DNA of 10,921 bases from DATKEG01 sp035544515 (GCA_035544515.1 DATKEG010000251.1:1-10921), one strand, 5' to 3'. Shown: positions 1-8,325, counted from the stretch's first letter. Made by a program: numbers and translations. Notes: generated by a model not told the origin, from the letters alone.

Positions 1-1
1 G

Positions 2-3000
2 GCGGACGTGGTGGCGCTCCTGTGGGCGGCCCTCCACGACCCGGCGGAGGCGCCGGCGCTGCGACGCGACAGCGCCGCCCGCCTGGCCGAGACGGCGGGT
101 GAGATCCGGGACATCCTCGACGGCTCCGAGGAGGGGGAGGCGAAGCTCGCGCGGCTGCGCCGGTACGTGCCCGAGCTGTCCTCGCCCCTTCGCTACCTGG
201 ACACCCCGTCCGAGGGGGCGGCCGAGGCCGACGCGGCGCACTGGGCGCGAAAGCTCCTCGAAGGCATCGCCGCGGGCGCGCCCGGCCTTTCCCGCGAGGA
301 CGCCGCGCGGCTCGAGACCCTGGCCCGGCGCGCCTCCGCCTTCGCCGACGGCATGAGCTTCCGCTTCCTCTACGATACGCAGCGGCGCGTCTTCTCGATC
401 GGCTACCGTCTGGCCGACGAGGAGGGCCCCGGCCGGCTCGATCCTTCCTACTACGACCTCCTGGCCTCCGAGTCGCGGCTGGCCAGCTTCTTCGCGATCG
501 CCAAGGGCGACGTGCCCCAGACGCACTGGTTCCACCTCGGGCGGCTGGTCACCAGTGTCGACGGCTCACCCACGTTGCTCTCCTGGAGCGCCACCCTGTT
601 CGAGTACCTGATGCCGCTGCTCGTCATGCGGAGCTACCCGGAGACCCTGCTCGACCTGTCCTGCCGCATGGCCGTGCGCCGGCAGATCCAGTACGGCGCC
701 GAGCGCGGCGTGCCCTGGGGCGTCTCGGAGTCCGGCTACAACGTCATGGACCGCCTGGAGAACTACCAATACAAGGCCTTCGGGGTTCCGGGCCTGGGCC
801 TCAAGCGCGGCCTGGGCGACGAGCTGGTGGTCTCCCCCTACTCGACCGCGCTGGCCGCCCTGGTCGAGCCGGCGGCGGCGGTGCGCAACCTGCGGCGGCT
901 GGCCCGCGACGGCCTCGTGGGCGCGTACGGCTATTACGAGGCGATCGACTACACGTGGCCGAGGACGGAGAAGGGGGCGCCCGAGCGCCGGGACCCGGAC
1001 CACCGTGGAACCGTGGTGCGGGCCTGGCTCGCGCACCACCAGGGCATGACCCTGGTGTCCCTGGCCAACGTCCTCGCCGGCCACGCCATGGTCGAGCGCT
1101 TCCATGCCGACCCGCGCGTGCGCGCGACCGAGCTGCTGCTCCAGGAGCGCGTGCCGCACGAGGCGCCCATCACGCAGCCGCGACCGCCGGAGGAGACGCG
1201 CGTCCTCGCCGCCGCCCCGCCCGCGCCCGCGCGCCGCCTGCGCTCGCCGCACACCGCGTTCCCGCACGCGCAGTACCTCTCCAACGGCAGCTACACCGCG
1301 GTGGTCACCCATGCCGGCGGCGGCGGGAGCTTCTGCCGCGGACGCGTGGTCACCCGTTACCGCGAGGACGCCACGCGCGATCCCGGCAGCCACTTCCTCT
1401 ACCTGCGCGACGTGCGCAGCGGGTCGGTCTGGTCGGCGACCTACCATCCCGTGGACGCGCCGGCCGAGGAGTACGAGGTCCTCTTCCTGCCCGAGAAGGC
1501 GACCTTCCGCCGCCTGGACGACGGCATCGCCACCCAGCTCGACGTGACGGTCTCCACCGACGACGACGTCGAGGTCCGCCGCCTCGCCATCTCCAACAAG
1601 GGCGACCGCCCGCGCGAGATCGAGGTCACGAGCTACGCCGAGATCGTGCTCGCGCCCCAGGCCGACGACCTGGCCCATCCCGCCTTCGTGAAGCTGTTCG
1701 TGGAGAGCGAATACGTTCCGGAGAGCGCGGCCCTCCTCTTCCGCCGGCGGCCGCGGGCCGCCTTCGAAGAGGCGCCCTGGGCCGTGCACGTGCTGAACCT
1801 GGAGGGCCGGCCGCAGGGGCCCGTGGAATGGGAGACCGACCGCGCGCGTTTCCTGGGCCGCGGCCGGGACGTGCGCGCTCCCCAGGCGCTCGACGGACGC
1901 TCGCTCTCGGGCACGACCGGGGCCGTGCTCGACCCCGTGGCCAGCCTGCGCCTGCGCGTCCGGCTCCCGCCGGGGGCCTTCGTCCGGCTCACGTTCGCCA
2001 CGGGGATGGCGCAGAGCCGGGAGGCCGCGCTCGCGCTCGCGCACAAGTACCGCGACCCGGCGGCCAGCGCCCGCAGCTTCTCCCTGGCCTTCCTGCACGC
2101 GCAGAGCAGCCTGCGGCACCTGGGCATCGAGGCCGAGCACGCGATCCTCTACGAGCGCCTGGCCTCGCGCGTGCTCTACGCGGACGGGTCGTTGCGCGCC
2201 GAGCCCGACCTGCTTTCCCGCAACGTGCTCGGGCAGGAGGGCCTGTGGCCGCACGCGATCTCGGGCGACCTGCCCATCCTGCTCGTGCGCGTGGTCGCGG
2301 AGAACGACCTCCCCCTCGTGCGCCAGGTGTTGCAGGCGCAGGAGTATTGGCGGCTGAAGGGGCTCAGCGCGGACGTGGTGATCCTCAACGAGCATCCCCT
2401 CGGCTACCTCGACGAGATACACCAGGCGCTGGCGGCGCTGCTCGACGACGGGCCCTGGCGCGCCTGGAAGCATCGGCCGGGCGGGGCGTACCTGCTGCGC
2501 GGCGAGCGGATGACGGAAGCCGAGCGCACGCTGCTCGCGAGCGTCGCGCGGGCGGTGTTGAGCGGCGAGAAGGGCGAGCTGGCCCACCAGCTCGACCGGC
2601 CCTTCCCGGGGGTCCCCCCGCCCGAGCTGCTCCTCCCGAGCCGGGCCGCCGCGGGCGTCCCCACCGCGGAATCCCCGCCGGTCGAGCTGCCGCCGCTGAC
2701 CTTCGCCAACGGCACCGGGGGGTTCGCCGCGGACGGATCCGCGTACGTCATCTGCCTCGAGGGCGACCAGGAGACGCCCATGCCCTGGGCGAACGTGATG
2801 GCCAACGACTCGTTCGGCAGCGTGGTCACGGGGTCGGGCGCGGCCTACACCTGGGCCGAGAACAGCCGCGAGAACCGCCTGACGCCGCACGCCAACGATC
2901 CGGTGACCGACGCCACGGGCGAGGCGCTGCTCGTCCGGGACGACGAGACGGGCGAAGCCTGGGCCCCCACGCCCGGCCCCCTGAAGCGCACGCCGGCCAG

Positions 3001-5149
3001 CGGCCGCCTCGTCGTCCGTCACGGCCCGGGATGGACGCGCTTCACGCGCGCGGTGCGCGGGATCCACCACGAGCTCGACGTGTTCGTGGCCACGGCCGAC
3101 CCGGTGAAGGTCTCGCTCCTCACGTTGACCAACCGGGACACGCGGCCGCGCACGCTCAGCCTCTTCGCATACCAGGAATGGCTGCTCGGACCGCCGCGCG
3201 CCGGCCAGGGCGCGCACGTCGTGACGGAGCTGGACGCGGAGAGCGGGACCGTGCTGGCGCGGAACGCCTACAACCTGGCGTTCGCGGAGCGCGTGGCGTT
3301 CGCCAGCACGAGCGAGCCGCTGGCCTCGGCCAGCGGCCACCGCGGGTCGTTCCTGGGACGCAACGGGGGGCTGGCGCGGCCCGACGCCCTCCGCCGCCGC
3401 GCGCTCGACGGGCGCTTCGGGGCCGGGCTCGACCCCTGCGCGGCGCTCCAGGTCGTGGTGAAGCTCGCCCCCGGCGAGACGCGGCGCGTCGTCTTCCTGC
3501 TCGGCCAGGGGCGGGACGCCGCGCACGCGCGCGCGCTGGCCGGGCGCTACCGGGAGCCCGCCGCCGCGGAGGCCGCCCGCGAGGAGGTCCGCCGGGAGTG
3601 GGACGACGTGCTCGGCGCCGTGGAGGTGCGCACGCCGGACGACTCGTTCGACACCCTGATGAACCGCTGGCTCCTGTACCAGGACCTGAGCTGCCGGATC
3701 TGGGCGCGCTCGGCCTACTACCAGCCGGGCGGGGCGTTCGGGTTCCGGGACCAGCTGCAAGACGTGCTGGCGCTGCTCTTCACCCGGCCCGGGATCGCCC
3801 GCGCGCACCTGCTGCGGGCGGCGGCGCGGCAGTTCGTCGAGGGTGACGTGCTGCACTGGTGGCACGAGCCCGGAGGCCAGGGCACGCGCACGCGGTGCTC
3901 CGACGACCTGCTGTGGCTTCCCTTCGCCGCCGCGCATTACGTCCGCACCACGGGGGACGAGGCCGTCTTCGACGAGCCGGCGAGCTTCCTCACCGCGCCC
4001 CCGCTCGCGCCGGAGGAGCAGGAGGCGTACGTCCGGCCGGAGGTCTCACCCGAGCGGGCCTCCCTGTTCGAGCACTGCCTGCGGGCCATCGACAAGGGGC
4101 TGACCGTGGGGGCGCACGGGCTTCCCCTCATGGGCAGCGGCGACTGGAACGACGGCATGAACCGGGTGGGCGCGCAGGGCCGTGGCGAGAGCGCCTGGCT
4201 CGGCTTCTTCCTGCAGGGGATCCTGCGCGACTTCGGCGCGCGGTGCGAGGTCCGCGGCGACGGCGCGCGCGCGGAGCGCTACCGCGCGCACGCCCGGCGG
4301 CTCGCCACCGCCCTCGAGCAGGTCTGGGACGGCGAGTGGTACCGGCGCGGCTACTACGACGACGGGACGCCGCTGGGCTCGGCGCAGAGCGAGGAGTGCC
4401 GCATCGACTCCATCGCGCAGTCGTGGGCCGTGCTCTCCGGCGCCGTGCCCGCGCGTTTCGCCGACCGCGCCCTGGACGCGGTCCGCGCCTACCTCGTCCG
4501 GCGCGACATCCGCCTGCTCCTCCTGCTCACGCCGCCCTTCGACAGGTCGGCGGAGGACCCCGGCTACATCCGCGGCTACCCGCCCGGCCTGCGCGAGAAC
4601 GGGGGGCAATACACGCACGCGGCGGCCTGGGTGGTCCTGGCCATGGCGCAGCAGGGACGGGGCGACGAGGCCGTCGAGCTGTTCCACATGCTCAACCCCA
4701 TCAACCACACCCGGACCGCGGCCGGGGTCGCGCGGTACAAGCTCGAGCCCTACGCGGTGGCCGGCGACGTGTACGCGCATCCGGCCCACGCCGGCCGGGG
4801 CGGCTGGAGCTGGTACACGGGCTCCGCCGGCTGGCTCTACCGCGTGGGGCTGGAGGGGATCCTGGGGCTGCGGCGGCGCGGAAGCGTGTTCGAGGTGGAT
4901 CCGTGCATTCCCTCGTCCTGGCCGGAGTACACCGTCGCCTGGCGGTTCGGCACGAGCCGTTACGAGATCGTGGTGACCAACCCCGAGGGGCAGTCCCGGG
5001 GCGTGGGCGAAGCCGAGATGGACGGCGCGCCGGTGGACCCGCGCGCGATCCCGCTCGCCGACGACGGCCGCGTGCACCGTGTGCGCGTGGTGCTGGGCAC
5101 GCCGCGCCGCGTGGAACCCGAGGTCCGCAGGGCCACAACGCCGGCCTGA
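2..5149 (+). CDS. ndvB: Cyclic beta-1,2-glucan synthase, C-terminal part (5' end outside window)
   Basis: Makes cyclic beta-1,2-glucan at the inner membrane for the periplasm. The frame is open to the left edge; the GTG at 8 is only the first possible start inside the window. Family members are about 2,800-2,900 residues, so about 1,100 residues (membrane segments and GT84 polymerase) are missing here. Residues are counted from that GTG. Residues 116-350 are the glucoamylase-like cyclisation region (PF10091/GH189 type): FRFLYD near 118, SESGYN at 240-245, GYYEAIDYT with E311, and HHQGM at 343-347. A first GH94-type beta-sandwich begins near LSNGSYT (~424). A second begins at FANGTGGF (899) and leads into the barrel domain, with GDWNDG at 1378-1383 (D1382 is the expected general acid), H1537 in GGQYTH and T1604 in YTGSAGW as likely phosphate-site residues. 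In known synthases this GH94 part trims the chain by phosphorolysis. No partner gene is visible. The family call is secure; that the product is cyclic is inferred from domain order. Confidence 0.93.
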   Translation, partial: ADVVALLWAALHDPAEAPALRRDSAARLAETAGEIRDILDGSEEGEAKLARLRRYVPELSSPLRYLDTPSEGAAEADAAHWARKLLEGIAAGAPGLSREDAARLETLARRASAFADGMSFRFLYDTQRRVFSIGYRLADEEGPGRLDPSYYDLLASESRLASFFAIAKGDVPQTHWFHLGRLVTSVDGSPTLLSWSATLFEYLMPLLVMRSYPETLLDLSCRMAVRRQIQYGAERGVPWGVSESGYNVMDRLENYQYKAFGVPGLGLKRGLGDELVVSPYSTALAALVEPAAAVRNLRRLARDGLVGAYGYYEAIDYTWPRTEKGAPERRDPDHRGTVVRAWLAHHQGMTLVSLANVLAGHAMVERFHADPRVRATELLLQERVPHEAPITQPRPPEETRVLAAAPPAPARRLRSPHTAFPHAQYLSNGSYTAVVTHAGGGGSFCRGRVVTRYREDATRDPGSHFLYLRDVRSGSVWSATYHPVDAPAEEYEVLFLPEKATFRRLDDGIATQLDVTVSTDDDVEVRRLAISNKGDRPREIEVTSYAEIVLAPQADDLAHPAFVKLFVESEYVPESAALLFRRRPRAAFEEAPWAVHVLNLEGRPQGPVEWETDRARFLGRGRDVRAPQALDGRSLSGTTGAVLDPVASLRLRVRLPPGAFVRLTFATGMAQSREAALALAHKYRDPAASARSFSLAFLHAQSSLRHLGIEAEHAILYERLASRVLYADGSLRAEPDLLSRNVLGQEGLWPHAISGDLPILLVRVVAENDLPLVRQVLQAQEYWRLKGLSADVVILNEHPLGYLDEIHQALAALLDDGPWRAWKHRPGGAYLLRGERMTEAERTLLASVARAVLSGEKGELAHQLDRPFPGVPPPELLLPSRAAAGVPTAESPPVELPPLTFANGTGGFAADGSAYVICLEGDQETPMPWANVMANDSFGSVVTGSGAAYTWAENSRENRLTPHANDPVTDATGEALLVRDDETGEAWAPTPGPLKRTPASGRLVVRHGPGWTRFTRAVRGIHHELDVFVATADPVKVSLLTLTNRDTRPRTLSLFAYQEWLLGPPRAGQGAHVVTELDAESGTVLARNAYNLAFAERVAFASTSEPLASASGHRGSFLGRNGGLARPDALRRRALDGRFGAGLDPCAALQVVVKLAPGETRRVVFLLGQGRDAAHARALAGRYREPAAAEAAREEVRREWDDVLGAVEVRTPDDSFDTLMNRWLLYQDLSCRIWARSAYYQPGGAFGFRDQLQDVLALLFTRPGIARAHLLRAAARQFVEGDVLHWWHEPGGQGTRTRCSDDLLWLPFAAAHYVRTTGDEAVFDEPASFLTAPPLAPEEQEAYVRPEVSPERASLFEHCLRAIDKGLTVGAHGLPLMGSGDWNDGMNRVGAQGRGESAWLGFFLQGILRDFGARCEVRGDGARAERYRAHARRLATALEQVWDGEWYRRGYYDDGTPLGSAQSEECRIDSIAQSWAVLSGAVPARFADRALDAVRAYLVRRDIRLLLLLTPPFDRSAEDPGYIRGYPPGLRENGGQYTHAAAWVVLAMAQQGRGDEAVELFHMLNPINHTRTAAGVARYKLEPYAVAGDVYAHPAHAGRGGWSWYTGSAGWLYRVGLEGILGLRRRGSVFEVDPCIPSSWPEYTVAWRFGTSRYEIVVTNPEGQSRGVGEAEMDGAPVDPRAIPLADDGRVHRVRVVLGTPRRVEPEVRRATTPA

Positions 5150-5169
5150 TCCGGCGTCAGGACGTCGGA
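5150..5169 (+). terminator. Hairpin directly after the glucan synthase stop codon
   Basis: An 8-bp stem (5150-5157 with 5162-5169, one G-U pair in RNA) closes a 4-nt CAGG loop and begins at the base after the TGA. No U-tract follows, so it is not a canonical intrinsic terminator. It could instead protect the 3' end or act with Rho. Found by eye; no folding energy was computed. Confidence 0.35.
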
Positions 5170-5186
5170 GGAGCCGAGGTGCGCAG

Positions 5187-5208
5187 CGGCGGGAGCTTCT
5201 GCTCGCCG
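5187..5208 (-). terminator. Hairpin just downstream of the zinc peptidase gene
   Basis: Two 4-bp stem segments (CGGC/GCCG and GAGC/GCTC) are separated by a 2-nt bulge and close a 4-nt loop. On the - strand it starts 5 nt past the peptidase stop codon. Together with the hairpin at 5150-5169 it gives each convergent gene its own 3' structure. There is no U-tract, so the terminator role is tentative. Confidence 0.3.
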
Positions 5209-5213
5209 AACGC

Positions 5214-5933
5214 TCAGCGCTCTCGAGTCGCGGTGCGCGCCGACATCGCCTCGATGAACCGGCGCCGCTCGTCGAGCGAGACGTACGACCGGGCGCTGGC
5301 GGTCGCCCCCAGCCGTTCGTTGTAGCGGGTCATCTTCATGACGGCCGTGACCAGGCGCGCGGGGTCCAGCCCGAGCGCGCGCAGCGACATCACCGCGATG
5401 CCGTCGCAGACCAGCTCCAGCTCCTGCATGCGAGGATGCGCGGCGGACGCCATTGCGGCCTGGTACTCGTTCCAGAGATACTCGTGGCCCAGCTCGTGGC
5501 CGGCCAGGGCCTGCAGCTCCTCGGGTGTGACGAGGGCGAGGGCATCGCGCGAGAGCAGGAGCACGGTTCGGGCATGCAGGCCTACGAAGGCGTGGCCGAC
5601 GTCGATCACCTTGATCTCGACGGTGCCCTTCCGGCCGTGGAAGTCGAGGACCGGCTCGAGGGCGGCGAGCTTCGCGTTCTCTTTCGCGGTCGGCCGCAGC
5701 TCGCCTTCCGTGGGCAGTGTTGCGAGGATCTGTGCCCGAAGGGTCGCCGAAAGAGGCGCCGGCCGAAGACGGCCGAGGAAGGTCGGTATCGAGGTGGCGC
5801 CGATTGTATCGAAGAATACCAGCGCCTTCTCGGCGGGTCGGTCCCCACCGGGCCGCTCTTTCTCTCCGGCCGTCGCCGGCGAGCCCGACAACACCACGAA
5901 GAGGACCGGTACCGCCGCAGCACTACCCCGCAT
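5214..5933 (-). CDS. Small secreted M48-like zinc metallopeptidase
   Basis: Predicted 239-residue exported gluzincin-type protease. An N-terminal hydrophobic stretch (about residues 6-19), with ATA at 20-22 before Gly, looks like a signal peptide. The zinc motif HELGH is at 146-150 (H146 and H150 as ligands, E147 catalytic). ELVCD at 173-177 resembles the M48 ExxAD motif, making E173 the probable third ligand, with Cys where Ala is usual. Only 22 residues separate H150 from E173, which is short for HtpX or LoiP/BepA-type M48 enzymes, so a neighbouring gluzincin family is possible. No further membrane helix is evident; there are no PDZ or TPR repeats. The ATG at 5933 is supported by AGGAGG at 5939-5944, 5 nt away. 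It is convergent with the glucan synthase and divergent from the membrane regulator at 6118. The substrate is unknown. Confidence 0.7.
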   Translation of the reverse strand: MRGSAAAVPVLFVVLSGSPATAGEKERPGGDRPAEKALVFFDTIGATSIPTFLGRLRPAPLSATLRAQILATLPTEGELRPTAKENAKLAALEPVLDFHGRKGTVEIKVIDVGHAFVGLHARTVLLLSRDALALVTPEELQALAGHELGHEYLWNEYQAAMASAAHPRMQELELVCDGIAVMSLRALGLDPARLVTAVMKMTRYNERLGATASARSYVSLDERRRFIEAMSARTATRER

Positions 5934-5942
5934 GCTCGCCTC

Positions 5943-5968
5943 CTGCAGCCCGTAATCGACTGCTGCAG
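5943..5968 (-). promoter_or_regulatory. Inverted repeat in the peptidase leader, overlapping its Shine-Dalgarno
   Basis: CTGCAGC (5943-5949) and GCTGCAG (5962-5968) form a perfect 7-bp inverted repeat with a 12-nt spacer. On the - strand transcript the downstream arm shares two bases with the AGGAGG site (5939-5944), so folding could limit ribosome access. It could equally be a protein-binding dyad or chance. No promoter motif is convincing nearby. Confidence 0.3.
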
Positions 5969-6014
5969 AAGGAGTTAGGCTCTAGATGTCAGGAAGTCCT
6001 TTGCCGAGGCGAGG

Positions 6015-6078
6015 AAGTGTCTTCGAAAGTGATGAAGGGCTGCTTGGAGCGTTCTTGGACTGATCTCATGTCACTTCG
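6015..6078. promoter_or_regulatory. Candidate operator in the divergent intergenic region
   Basis: The 184-nt region between the divergent start codons (5934-6117) holds two direct copies of AAGTG, at 6015-6019 and 6027-6031, set 12 bp apart. An inverted copy (CACTT) lies at 6072-6076. The second and third copies sit in a longer imperfect dyad (6024-6035 against 6066-6078). OmpR-type winged helices usually bind direct repeats about one helical turn apart, so this fits the encoded regulator. Five-base words recur by chance, so the call is weak. No clear -35/-10 pair was found on either strand. Confidence 0.2.
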
Positions 6079-6117
6079 GCTGAGGGGCTTACGCGCGGCC
6101 GGGCGTTCCTGGGTAGC

Positions 6118-8259
6118 ATGACTCGCCTCGAGGGCGCGCGCGGGTACGAGTTCGGGTCCTTTCGGCTCGATCCCGCGGAGCGGCTGCTCCTGCGTGAAGG
6201 CCACTCCGTCGCGCTCACGCCCAAGGCTTTCGACCTGCTCGTCTATCTGGTCGAGCGCCCCGGGCGCCTCGTTGAGAGACAGGCGCTCATGGCCGCCCTC
6301 TGGCCGGATGCCGTCGTCGAGGAGGCGAACCTCGCCTACAACGTGTCGGCGGTGCGCAAGGCGCTCGGCGACGGCCATGAGGGTGAGCAATTCATCCAGA
6401 CGGTTCCCACGCGCGGCTACCGCTTCGTCGCGCCGGTGATCGAGGTCTCGGCAGCGCCGGCCGCTTCGCGCGCTCGAACGCCTCGCGGGCTGGCCGGATC
6501 GCTGGCCGCGGTGCTGGCCATCGGCATGGTGATCGGCGGCGTCCTGGTCTGGCGGGTTGGCCGGTCACAACCACCGGTGCGCCCGGTCGTGCGGTTCGAG
6601 ATACCAGCCGCGACCGTTTTGTGGCCGGGCGCGCCGGCTCTCTCGCCGGACGGCACCCGCCTGGCCTATGTCGCTGGCGTTCCCGACGGGCAGCAACTCT
6701 ACGTCCGCGCTCTCGACAGCCTGAACGCCGTGGCGCTCCCACGCGCAGCAGGGGCGCGGCAGCCGTTCTTCTCGCCCGACGGCCGTGCGATCGGCTTCTT
6801 CACGGGCGAGCTGCTGATGAAAGTCGAGCTGGCGACGGGCCACGTGACGAAGTTGTGCCCTGTGACCTGGATAGAGCGAGGCGGCACCTGGGGGACCGAC
6901 AACCGCATCTACTTCTCGCCGGGGCCCTACTCGGGGATCTCGGTCGTATCGGCGGACGGCGGCGAGCCGCAAACGCTCACGAAGGTGTCGCCGGACGAGG
7001 TCGCACATGGCTGGCCGGCGCTGCTTCCAGGCGGGCGTCACCTTCTGTTCAGCCGATGGGAGAGCGAGGTGCTCGACGACGCGAAGATCGAGGTGCTGTC
7101 GCTCGAGAGCGGCGAACGCCGGATCGTGATGGAGGGAGGATTCGGGGCGAGGTACATCCCGACCGGGCACCTCTTGTACGTGCGTAGCGGCACCTTGATG
7201 GCGGTTCCGTTCGATGCACGAACGCTGCGGGTGGGCGGCACCGCAGTCAAGGTCCTCGAAGGCATTGGCTTCGGCCCCACCAACGGGCAACCGCTGTTCG
7301 GCGTGTCGCCGGTGGGCACGCTCGCCTACTTTGCCGGGACCGTGATCGGCACTCGGACGCAGATGGCGTGGATGGAGGTACCCGGGAAGCGCCGACACGC
7401 TCTGGAAGCGCCTCCGGGTTTCTACATCGATCCGGTCTTGTCGCCGGACGGCCGGCGGCTGGCTGTCGCCCCGACCTACGGTAGCCACCAGGACATCTGG
7501 GTCACTGACCTGGCACGTGGCACGTGGACACGCCTCACCGCGAATCCGCGGTTCGACGGCGCCCCTCTGTGGCGTCCGGACGACCCCTCCTCGATCCTGT
7601 TCACCATGGCTCGCGGCCAGCCTTACGCGCACGACCTGTTCTCCGTGCCCGCAGACGCCAGCCGGGCGCCCGAACTCGTGTACGCAAGCCCCTACGCCAA
7701 GTTCGCGGCCTCCTCATCCGCCGCGTCCCGGCTCGTCGCGTTCACCGAGATCCGGCCGGACACGAAGGCGGATATCTGGCTGCTCGATCTCGGCGGCAAG
7801 CCGGTTGCGCGGCCGTTCCTGCAGACGGCTTTCTGGGAGAGCACCCCCGCGCTCTCGCCGGACGGCGTCTGGCTGGCCTACGAGTCGGACGAGTCCGGAC
7901 GGCCCGAGATCTACGTGCGGGCCGTCTCCGGCGTGGGCGGCAAGTGGCAGGTCTCCAGCGGCGGCGGTGACCGGCCGCGCTGGTCGCGGGACGGGCGGCA
8001 GATCGTCTACAGGCGCGGGACAAGCATGATGGCGGCGAGCGTCGCCACCCGCCCGTCGTTCAGCGTTGAGGGCCCACGGGTGCTCTTCGAGGGCGAGTTC
8101 GAAGCGGGCGGATTCGTCACGCCGAACTACGACATCGCTCCCGACGGGCGCCGATTTCTGATGATCGAGCCTTCCCAGGATCCCGAGCCGGCGCCGTTGC
8201 GCCTGGTCGTCATCGACAACTGGTTCGCCGAGCTGCAACAGAAGCTCGCAGCGCCGTGA
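6118..8259 (+). CDS. Membrane-anchored winged-helix regulator with TolB/PD40 propeller
   Basis: Predicted 713-residue one-component transcription factor of CadC/ToxR layout. Residues 10-107 form an OmpR/PhoB-type winged helix: LTPKAFDLL at 33-41, ALWPD at 60-64, a recognition-helix region NLAYNVSAVRKAL at 71-83 and the wing TRGYRF at 98-103. A single membrane helix spans about 124-146. Residues 155-713 lie outside the cytoplasm and carry repeated SPDG/PD40 blades (about 176, 219, 442 and 580, with weaker copies near 624 and 675) typical of TolB-like beta-propellers. No receiver or kinase domain is present. An in-frame TGA at 6061 leaves the ATG at 6118 as the only good start. It lacks a convincing Shine-Dalgarno, unlike the complete - strand genes. 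It is divergent from the secreted peptidase gene. The family is abundant in Acidobacteriota. Ligand and target genes are unknown. Confidence 0.88.
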   Translation: MTRLEGARGYEFGSFRLDPAERLLLREGHSVALTPKAFDLLVYLVERPGRLVERQALMAALWPDAVVEEANLAYNVSAVRKALGDGHEGEQFIQTVPTRGYRFVAPVIEVSAAPAASRARTPRGLAGSLAAVLAIGMVIGGVLVWRVGRSQPPVRPVVRFEIPAATVLWPGAPALSPDGTRLAYVAGVPDGQQLYVRALDSLNAVALPRAAGARQPFFSPDGRAIGFFTGELLMKVELATGHVTKLCPVTWIERGGTWGTDNRIYFSPGPYSGISVVSADGGEPQTLTKVSPDEVAHGWPALLPGGRHLLFSRWESEVLDDAKIEVLSLESGERRIVMEGGFGARYIPTGHLLYVRSGTLMAVPFDARTLRVGGTAVKVLEGIGFGPTNGQPLFGVSPVGTLAYFAGTVIGTRTQMAWMEVPGKRRHALEAPPGFYIDPVLSPDGRRLAVAPTYGSHQDIWVTDLARGTWTRLTANPRFDGAPLWRPDDPSSILFTMARGQPYAHDLFSVPADASRAPELVYASPYAKFAASSSAASRLVAFTEIRPDTKADIWLLDLGGKPVARPFLQTAFWESTPALSPDGVWLAYESDESGRPEIYVRAVSGVGGKWQVSSGGGDRPRWSRDGRQIVYRRGTSMMAASVATRPSFSVEGPRVLFEGEFEAGGFVTPNYDIAPDGRRFLMIEPSQDPEPAPLRLVVIDNWFAELQQKLAAP

Positions 8260-8275
8260 CGACGGCAAGTGCGGT

Positions 8276-8313
8276 ACGTGGTCGCGCACGGCACGCGCCG
8301 CGCGGCGCCACGT
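8276..8313. terminator. Nested GC-rich dyad in a convergent gap, possible two-way terminator
   Basis: The gap 8260-8325 separates the convergent regulator and peroxiredoxin genes. It contains ACGTGG (8276-8281) matched by CCACGT (8308-8313), and inside that a perfect 14-bp palindrome at 8295-8308. The two stems overlap at 8308 and could compete. Neither strand has a run of T long enough for a classical terminator. The role is inferred from position and symmetry only. Confidence 0.35.
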
Positions 8314-8325
8314 TACTTGGTCCTT

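Noticed and set aside
8..10. GTG at 8 as the true start of the glucan synthase
   Set aside because: It is only the first start-like codon in the window; the domain content begins mid-protein and the frame is open to the edge.
955..3846. 963-codon + strand frame overlapping the glucan synthase in another frame
   Set aside because: Arg/Ala/Pro-rich shadow translation inside a gene with clear conserved motifs in its own frame.
566..3937. Long open frame of 1,123 codons on the - strand opposite the glucan synthase
   Set aside because: Low-complexity Arg/Gly/Ala-rich translation with no recognisable domain; long antisense frames are expected opposite a GC-rich gene with strong third-position GC bias.
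5934..6117. Sigma-70-like promoters in the divergent region (TTGGAC near 6056; CTGACA on the - strand)
   Set aside because: Neither has a believable -10 box at the right spacing, so no promoter is annotated.
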